From Conoideocrella luteorostrata (taxonomy: Eukaryota > Ascomycota > Sordariomycetes > Hypocreales > Clavicipitaceae), in assembly GCA_032433595.1 (NCBI GenBank), contig JASWJB010000118.1, forward strand, positions 53,633 through 117,632: 64,000 nt of DNA, in the 5' to 3' direction. Under the pieces are notes generated by a model. The model was not told the DNA's origin. It saw only the letters and a list, made by a program, of their open reading frames with translations, and did not search any database. Shown one piece after another: positions 57,353 through 64,000 of the stretch (position 1 is the first letter of the stretch; the number at the start of each line of letters is the position of its first letter). A program made the translations under genes and the position numbers.

Positions 57353-60112
57353 TCACTCGCCTGCTCTCTGAACCCACAGTGTCGTCGTAGACTCGTATTC
57401 AGCGTTTTTATCTTGGCGCCTCTGCGCATAGTAGAGCCTCAACCCAAGCTCATGTAATTCTCTCTGTGTTTCGGCCAGCTCTTGTCGAAGATTATCGACC
57501 TTCTCTTTTTCCTCTCCGCGTTTGCGTACGACCTCGGCGGTGGCAAGCAGTTTATCCTGGGGCATAAGTATGGTCATCTGATTTATGCTCCTCTCAATGT
57601 TTATTCGACGGTGAAGCAGACTACTGATTTGAGCGTTTAGTTGAGCAATGGGATCGCTGGTTGATGACATTTCGGGAGGCGCAAGGGGAAGAGGCTTCAA
57701 CGTTGAAAGAGATGACGCTCGGCGGTCTGTTGATTGGATGCCACTGGCGGATTGATTGTGTGGCCCTCGGCTGTGACTGTTAACAGATTGGCGCTGTGGT
57801 TCTTCTCCAGGAATGAACGGAGTCGACATTGCAATGACTGTTGGCTCCTCCAACCCAGATGATCTGCTTCGTCCGCCAGCAACAGGTCTACTACGATCCA
57901 TGACGCCGGCGGTCGGCGGCAGCGTTGGTAGCGGCGGAAGATCTTCCTCTGTTGATTGTCGAGGAGTGTCTGCATTGGATGTTGCATAAGTAGTAATGCT
58001 GAAACGAGATGGCGGCGGGACCCATGCTGCCTCAGAACGGGAGGCGGATGGTGAGTCGGCGGGCCCTCCCAAACCTGCCGCACCATCTGAAAAGCTTGAC
58101 TCTGAGAAGAGATGATTCGATGTAGGGCTCGCCTGTGCTGATGCAGGTGGAGGCTTTCTCTTGATAGCATTGAGAGAAGAGCGAATCGAGTCAGGCTGGT
58201 GAGATGCAAAATCTTGATTGGGCAGATTAAGGGGAAGAGCATCGCGGGAGTCTGCCTCTATAAAGGGCAAGTCACTTTGAGGAGGGCTGGGATATGTTTT
58301 TTCAGTAACCCGAAGTTGCTGATCAGGGCTTTGACGAGCCAACGAGGCTGCCGACTTTTTGGTCTTGTCCTTGGAGGTGAGAGGTAGCAACCTTCGCATG
58401 GCACTCCGGCCGGCACCGGCACTAGACGTTTCAGATGCCTGGGGTGCCGCGTCGAATCTGCCGCCACGGCCAGGTCTCTTGCCACTCTTTCGCGGAATAT
58501 TCAATGGTGCAACATTCGGATCATCGCGAACGGGTTGAATCATGGCGGACCGTCCGCTGGCACCGTTCCATGGCGGTCGGCTATCGATCAGTTCTGCTTT
58601 TGCCTTTCCTATAACCCGCATGCGTTGACCAAAAGATGGTGACGGCGCATGCATGCCATCATTTCCTGGGGACGTGGCTGTTGTGTGCGCACCAAGAGCT
58701 TGTTCAATCCTCGGGGCTTCATGTGTGGCAGGGCCATTTTCAGGAGGTGTAATGATCCGGCCCCTGTGAACTTCTTGATTCCACGCTCGTTCGCCTGCAG
58801 ACCGCACACCACCAGGAGGTGCTACAGGGCCATTCGGTCGAGGGCCGACCCGGCTTGGTTTAGGGATACTGACTCTTCGCTGCTGCGAGGGTAGATGATG
58901 TGTGTCACGACGGCTGCTGACTCGTGATGATTGGATTTCACGATGGTCAAAGTCATCTTCAATGGGTGAAACATCATCAGCAGTAAACCTATTTCCGAGC
59001 CAGAATTAGCATTATGTATCAAGAGCCGGGAGCCGAGAGCGCTTTCCACGATGATGCGTCGCACATCAAGAACTACAAGAATGGTCTGAAGCAAAACAGG
59101 AAGCCAGACACTTACCCGTCTCGAAGGGCTTCCACTTCTGGTGAGCTCGGCGGTGAGATTGGCTCAGCAGCCGAGCCGCCAAATCTGCTGGAGGACGCCA
59201 GTTTGTACTGTGGTGTTGGTGGTGACAATTCTCCGTCGCTGTGGCTATAAACCGAAGAAGTCGGCCGCCAAGCCGGATTGCTTTTGCGTGGTCCTTTTTG
59301 TTGCAGTCGTCGGGAACTTCGTCGAGGAGGGACTATCTCGGGACGCACTGATGCGTGTAAGTCTTGCGAAGGCAGCACACTAAGTTGGACAGAACATGGT
59401 TAGTGTTGGAGCATTTTGAACGATGCAAGATATGTTCACACGAGGCCCATTGTCTATTGAGGCACGCCCACCCCACCGCAGCTCCATTGTGCTATCCATA
59501 GAAACACGAAACCTGGTGGCAAGGAAATGACATTATGCTTTGTTCAACTGAACGGACGACAGCAGGCGGCTCCGGGGTATCGTCTTTCGTACTAGTGTCA
59601 GCCTAGCATTGTGAACAGTAAGGCCATTCTCCGTAAAGTAGTCCGTGCTCCGTAAGCACATCAATCCTAATTCCGAAAATAGCACGCATCGCATAGCACT
59701 GCGTGGACTGACCCCGCGACAAAAGAGTGGGCTTGCGAACCTTGGACGGGCTGTGCATCACAACAAGGCATTTTTTCTTTCTTTCTTTCTTTCCTTCTGT
59801 CTTGGGGTTTGTGGGAACCGTACATAGTTTAAACATGATGCAACGGCTGGTCACTTACACGTCACCGAAATGGCGCTGAGGCACTATTCTACCCTTTTGA
59901 ACCGCGTATCGATTCGGAGCGTTGGTGTTGGCGATACCCAGGGCGTTGAGGGGTTGCAGGATACTGTCTTTGTCAAGGTCTGCCCAGTATGCGCCGTCCG
60001 GTCTGACAACGCGGGTGTGCTTCTGGGCCATGGAATGCTTATGTACGCCGCCAGGATGACGTCCCGTGGGGGAGGGTTGGTTTATGGCTGTGAAGGCAGT
60101 TGGTGGAGCCAT
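57353..60112 (-). CDS. Coiled-coil protein, function unknown
   Basis: Three exons (60112-59859, 59379-59116, 58988-57353) join in frame to 717 residues. The N-terminal segment has a conserved-looking stretch (VVRPDGAYWADLDKDSILQP, LNALGIANTN). Most of the middle is Ser/Pro-rich with basic runs and SxxP motifs (PSPPQSDLP, TLPPTAG), probably disordered and phosphorylated. The last 90 residues form an alpha-helical coiled coil (PIAQLNAQISSLLHRRINIE, ERSINQMTILMP, KVDNLRQELAETQRELHELG). I recognise no enzymatic domain. A scaffold or polarity role is only a guess. Intron 1 (59380-59858, 479 nt) is unusually long for the window but phases fit: ..HFGDV continues VLPSQDLHAS. An upstream Met at 60133 is possible; I chose the one before APPTAFTAIN. 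Confidence 0.75.
59766..59796. repeat. (TTTC)n microsatellite within an intron
   Basis: TTTC units with one TTCC, in the long first intron of the coiled-coil gene. On its coding strand this is a GAAA run. Confidence 0.8.
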
Positions 60113-63100
60113 GGTTGGACGACTGTCCCACATGCTGAACGGCGGGCGGTGGGCGGAGGGCAGTGGGCGGAGGGCAAATATCCAGATGTCACCACCAGCC
60201 TGTCCTGTCAACGTGAGACGTTCCTGCGCCGGGGCCAAGACGGCCAGGCCGCAAGCTGCAAGCTGCAAGCTCCAAAACCCCAAACAAAGGTGGTGGCAGA
60301 AATGGCCGGGGTCTTTGGTTGGCCAGCTCAGCCCAGCTCAAACAGACTCTTGGTGCTCGCTCTGTATTGTACAATAAGTACTTGATAGTGCTGTATTATA
60401 TTATATTCCATACAGTACTTGACTATATTCCGGTCGAGTTTCGGAGGATGCTTGGTTACTGTAGGTACCCAGGCAAATAATAGGAGGGTGGGCAGGCGCT
60501 GCGTTTCTGTGTCGGCGTGGCTCTTGATGGATAGTATTGCGTTGCCAACCAGACCTGCGGATTGTTGGTGTCAGTTTTAATGCCACGGTTCGGGGGTGCT
60601 GCCTCTAGTGAAGACAGCGGCAGACGGGTGATCTGCGCAAGTAAGCTGGTGGGTGCCTCGAAACAAGCTGCGCACTGCACCGAACTTCAATTCAGCCTTG
60701 ATGGCACACGGCAATGCGGGATCCAGACGGTGTTGGCTTTTAGTGTTTGTGTTTGTGTTCGTGTCGGGGTTGGTGTTGTTGGTGCTGATGCTGGTGCTGG
60801 AGTTTGGTGGTTTGTGCCTTCCAGAGTCGCGCCAATGCTCCGAATAAATGCCTTTGGTCGGACAGGAATGCGGAATGGCTCGTTGTTGGTCTCAAAACGC
60901 CGAGTGCACGCGTGCCCGGCTCAGCTCTTGACAATCCTGCGAGTATTCGGAAGAAGGGAGAAGAAGCTGACAATGAAATCATGGCACCGACAATAGCTCT
61001 ATATGAATAAAATGGCACAAACAATGGAGAGTAATGAAAGGGGATGCACCCCGGTCCCCAGCTCGTCGCCATCATCGACAACCAGAGCCAATCTTGGACG
61101 TGCGGTTTGTCCAACATGCGTTCACCTGCCCTTGTGCAATTTCAACTCCCGTGCCCGGCAGCCAATGTCTTTTCCCAAAACTTACGGAGTGCCGCAACTA
61201 ACGGACAGCACGTACTCGGCTGACGGCCGGTGGCTGCGCGATTTCTCGCTTCTTCCATCGCACGGACGCTCTGCCAGAAAAGGACATATCTCCAATGTTG
61301 CCATTCAATAAGTCTAAACTTGAGACAGCTAAATGGATGATAAAAATACAAATAAAAATAAATACTACGTCCAGCGGTACCAAGTCCCTGCGAGACCACA
61401 CGACGGCGTCCGTGAAGGCGCCCTAGCGGCGCGGGTGAGAGGTCTGTTGCAGTCTTGGTAATTTCCCACCGAAGTCCTGCAAGGGTCTTTCTGCACCAGA
61501 CGACGGCAGCCATTCAACAACAGCCTCCTAGGTGCAAGACCCGACCGAGATTTTTTGTTCTAGCGCCCAAGGAGAGCTTCTTGGCCAACCACAGGCTTCG
61601 TTATTCTGGCTCCTCGGACTGAGTGGTAGCTAGCTAGCCGTTGACTCTCCACATGTTGTGGCGGCTGGTTCCATGTTGGTTTCAGGAACACCGGTGGGCG
61701 GCCTGACTAAAATGCGCTTAGTCGTTGATCACGAAACGCGCTGTCCCCAGCTCTCAGGGTTTTCATATCTGGAATTTGTGTGTGCACAATACAAATACGT
61801 CCAACTCTGCTCCCTAGGCGGTAGTCACCATGGGCGAGGTCATAACTACTCGGCAAGCCGGGGCAGTATTCAAGGGTGCGTAAGCAGCTCAGTCAACGTC
61901 ATATGTACATCTTATGACGCGTTCATGCAGCCGCTCAATGAAAGCACGGAGTTCATGCATCCTCTGCTACAAATGCGTGCTACAGATACAAAGTGTCTGC
62001 CGATAAAGCGACTAACCGGCCCAGCCCAGCATGGCGATAGTAGAACCGATTGACTATCTCGTAATGTGCTCGGCCTCTCCTCTGAATCAAACAAGCTTTG
62101 TTTTCCTTGCATCCTGTACTCCGTAATCAAGATTGCAACTACCCTAGCCTTCCTTCATATGCACATTCACAATGTCGTGTTTCGTCAAGTAAATATAGCT
62201 ACGTTCGCGTTCAAACTCACATGAGCTTCCGAGGCCGGCCGCTTTTGGCAAGCAAGCCTTCCTGCTACTACATCCAGCACTTGATTCTATCACGCTTTTG
62301 CCAGTTACCACTCCTTTTCGTCGATCACCGAATAAAGCGACGGCGGCTGTTTCAGACCCTGGAGGCGAACGCCTGTGTCCACACCTCCAGACTACCGCCC
62401 CCCAATACACATCCCTGGCCCTTCCCCCCCCGAGAGCATATTTATTGTATTACCACTGACTCCACAAACCAATCGATGTCAAGTCGCCTGGATGAAATCC
62501 ACGTACCGGTCTGCTGGTTTTCGAACCGTTCGGCTGTATAGTTACGGAGTAACCGCCTTGGTCTTTCTCAAGCGCCCTGGTGGTTATAAGCAGTTTCAAA
62601 TCGAAGAATGTGAATCATGCACCGCTGCAGCCAATACGCCATCAAATCACGAATCCACTTGCATACAGTCGGATGCATAGATAAGGAATAAACGCTCCGT
62701 CATTATGATGAATCCTTTCTCCATGCGGATCAGTTAAATTCCCTAGGGGTAAGCTATTCAACCTAGATCCCTGTCAATCTCTTTTCAAACGTAACGCCCG
62801 AGAGGACATGCTTGTTCGACTTTGGCAGTGAGTGCCGCCGAATTACCAAATCGGTTGTGCCGCAAACCGTCAAATTTTATCCTCACGGACATGCCTTTCG
62901 CTTGTATTTCTGCAGGCTCTGCTTATCGGAGCACCCAGCTTAGCCAAAGAAGGAAATTTGTTCCGATCTGTGGCCGATGGGGCTGGTGCCTCATGCGCCA
63001 ACAGAAATTCATCTTTGCAAACCACCGTATGCTACTTTGAGCACCTAGTCCAGAGCTCTTGTGTTGAGGCTTTACCCTTCGCTTTTTGCCGGAATAGCCT

Positions 63101-63379
63101 CACCAGCTCCTATGGCTGTCACATCCAAGAACGTGGCACTTACGTGGCATCATCTGGAGATGCAGCCAATGGAAAGCCTGACCGCCAACCTGTCATCGCA
63201 GGAATTCCTTTCAATTTAAGAAAACAGCAGTCAGGTTCTGTCAAATTGATACGGCGTCGAATTCCGGTTATATGAAGTAAGCAGCGCGCAAACACGACTA
63301 TAGGCTTGGCTCATTGCCAATCACTCAGCACCGTATCCCTAGAGCTTAAATTGGATGTTTTGAATCCGTACTCCCACAG
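60113..63379. other. Gene-poor 3.3-kb region
   Basis: No gene supported. It includes a GGGCGG/GGGCA tandem at about 60140-60175, a duplicated GCAAGCT block near 60249-60270, motif copies at 62117 and 62543, and an open frame at 62832-63275 that contains a hydrophobic stretch but lacks a usable start codon. Confidence 0.5.
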
Positions 63380-64000
63380 CTACTTTCTCTTTACTGGATC
63401 CTGAGCGGCTTTTGCGGTTTCTGTTTCATCTGTTCCGTTGAGGTGCATTGCTCTCCCTTTTGGCGGGTCTATCTCGAAGCACGCTCGAACGGCATCAGCA
63501 GCACCCTTCCACGTAGGTCGGTACAAACCATTTTGGGCTAGAACCCGTGGTGAATGCGGAAATTAAAGGAATACACATCACTGATAGCCTCATCAGCCAT
63601 GAACTGCGACGTACAAGACCCGTTCCCATACTGCCCGGATCGAGTCCAAGCACGGTGATATTGGACAGGGAGGGATCCGAGGCGATGCGATGGGCGATCT
63701 CGTGCCTAGGAGGCCTGTTAGCTGTAGGCTATTTAACACGTATTTGCAGAAACGGCTACTTACATATGCATGACCTCGCATAGCTTGCTGGCTCCGTAAC
63801 GTCGGTGTCCAGGTTTCACGCCGGGCTCCTCCTCCGGTGTGCTCCATTTTCCGTTAGCGAGGACTTTAGGACCAGGGATGTTCTTCCATTTCGCTTCTTT
63901 GAATAGTGTCATGCCACCGGACTCGTTGCGCAAATCGTCAACACTGCAGCAGCTTCGGCGTTAGTTCTAATCCATCAAGCGGAAGAGATATAAAGTAGGC
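63380..64000 (-). CDS. Short-chain dehydrogenase/reductase, partial, with a frame break
   Basis: The 3' part of a gene whose start lies past the right edge. An exon from about 63943 to 63764 and one from 63705 down splice in frame (phase 2) over a 58-nt intron with a GCTAAC branch site. Conserved text: DDLRNESGGMTLF, then GHRRYGASKLCEVMHMHEIA with the SDR catalytic Tyr and Lys (YxxxK), then VLGLDPGSMGTGLVRRSSW. This matches retinol-dehydrogenase-like, NADP-dependent SDRs. After ..PLISAFTT the frame meets a stop at 63497-63495, whereas the homologous continuation (AQNGLYRPTWKGAADAVRACF, to a TAG at 63382-63380) lies one base out of phase. No intron explains this; either one base was inserted near 63545 or there is an assembly error. 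The Rossmann nucleotide-binding part is outside the window. Confidence 0.7.

Noticed and set aside
1..64000. Secondary-metabolite gene cluster
   Set aside because: A Zn2Cys6 regulator, a dehydrogenase and a hydrolase are present but far apart; no backbone synthase or P450 is seen.
1..64000. CRISPR array or bacterial-type operon
   Set aside because: The only regular repeats are microsatellites and the dispersed 9-mer; there are no spacers of equal length and genes have spliceosomal introns.

Overview
The window looks like a stretch of nuclear chromosome from a filamentous ascomycete, most likely a sordariomycete of the order Hypocreales. Three things point there: short introns of about 50-130 nt with GT..AG ends and CTAAC/CTGAC-type branch sites, a gene repertoire typical of such fungi (Zn2Cys6 regulator, fungal rhodopsin-like membrane protein, DUF8004-type protein, sesB-like hydrolase relic, fungal annexin), and long gene-poor stretches between genes. 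There are no operons and no bacterial features. I recognised no tRNA or rRNA gene. The species call is inference from gene content.

Layout, left to right. 1-2.8 kb: no gene, rich in a short TACGGAGTA motif. 3.0-5.3 kb: F-box protein (+). 7.4-7.8 kb: glyoxalase/VOC-like protein (+). 8.35-8.65 kb: small Cys-rich protein (-). 8.7-10.8 kb: simple repeats. 10.8-14.3 kb: large DUF8004-type protein (-). 14.3-17.8 kb: gene-poor. 17.8-18.9 kb: possible secreted orphan (-). 20.0-24.1 kb: Zn2Cys6 transcription factor (+) tail to tail with an Rtg2-like Ppx/GppA protein (-). 24.1-30.7 kb: 6.6 kb with no convincing gene. 30.8-32.7 kb: conserved Ser/Pro-rich protein (+). 34.4-35.5 kb: BTB protein (-). 38.9-41.0 kb: tandem C2HC zinc-finger protein (-). 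42.4-43.9 kb: annexin (-). 45.1-46.5 kb: broken sesB/SERAC1-like hydrolase (+). 47.8-49.0 kb: mitochondrial membrane protein (+). 49.9-51.4 kb: seven-helix rhodopsin-like membrane protein (-). 55.1-56.2 kb: secreted alpha/beta hydrolase (+). 57.4-60.1 kb: coiled-coil protein (-). 63.4 kb to the edge: partial short-chain dehydrogenase (-).

The genes do not form an obvious biosynthetic cluster. They are mostly housekeeping, signalling or orphan genes in independent units. Intron phases were checked by hand for every multi-exon model, and the intact models splice in frame. Two loci do not: the sesB-like relic and the 3' end of the partial dehydrogenase.

The most striking signal is not a gene. 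The 9-mer TACGGAGTA/TACTCCGTA occurs about 38 times by eye, where chance would give about 0.5. All copies I found lie outside exons, often as perfect palindromes or hairpins, and often beside a second motif, TAACTAGTTA.
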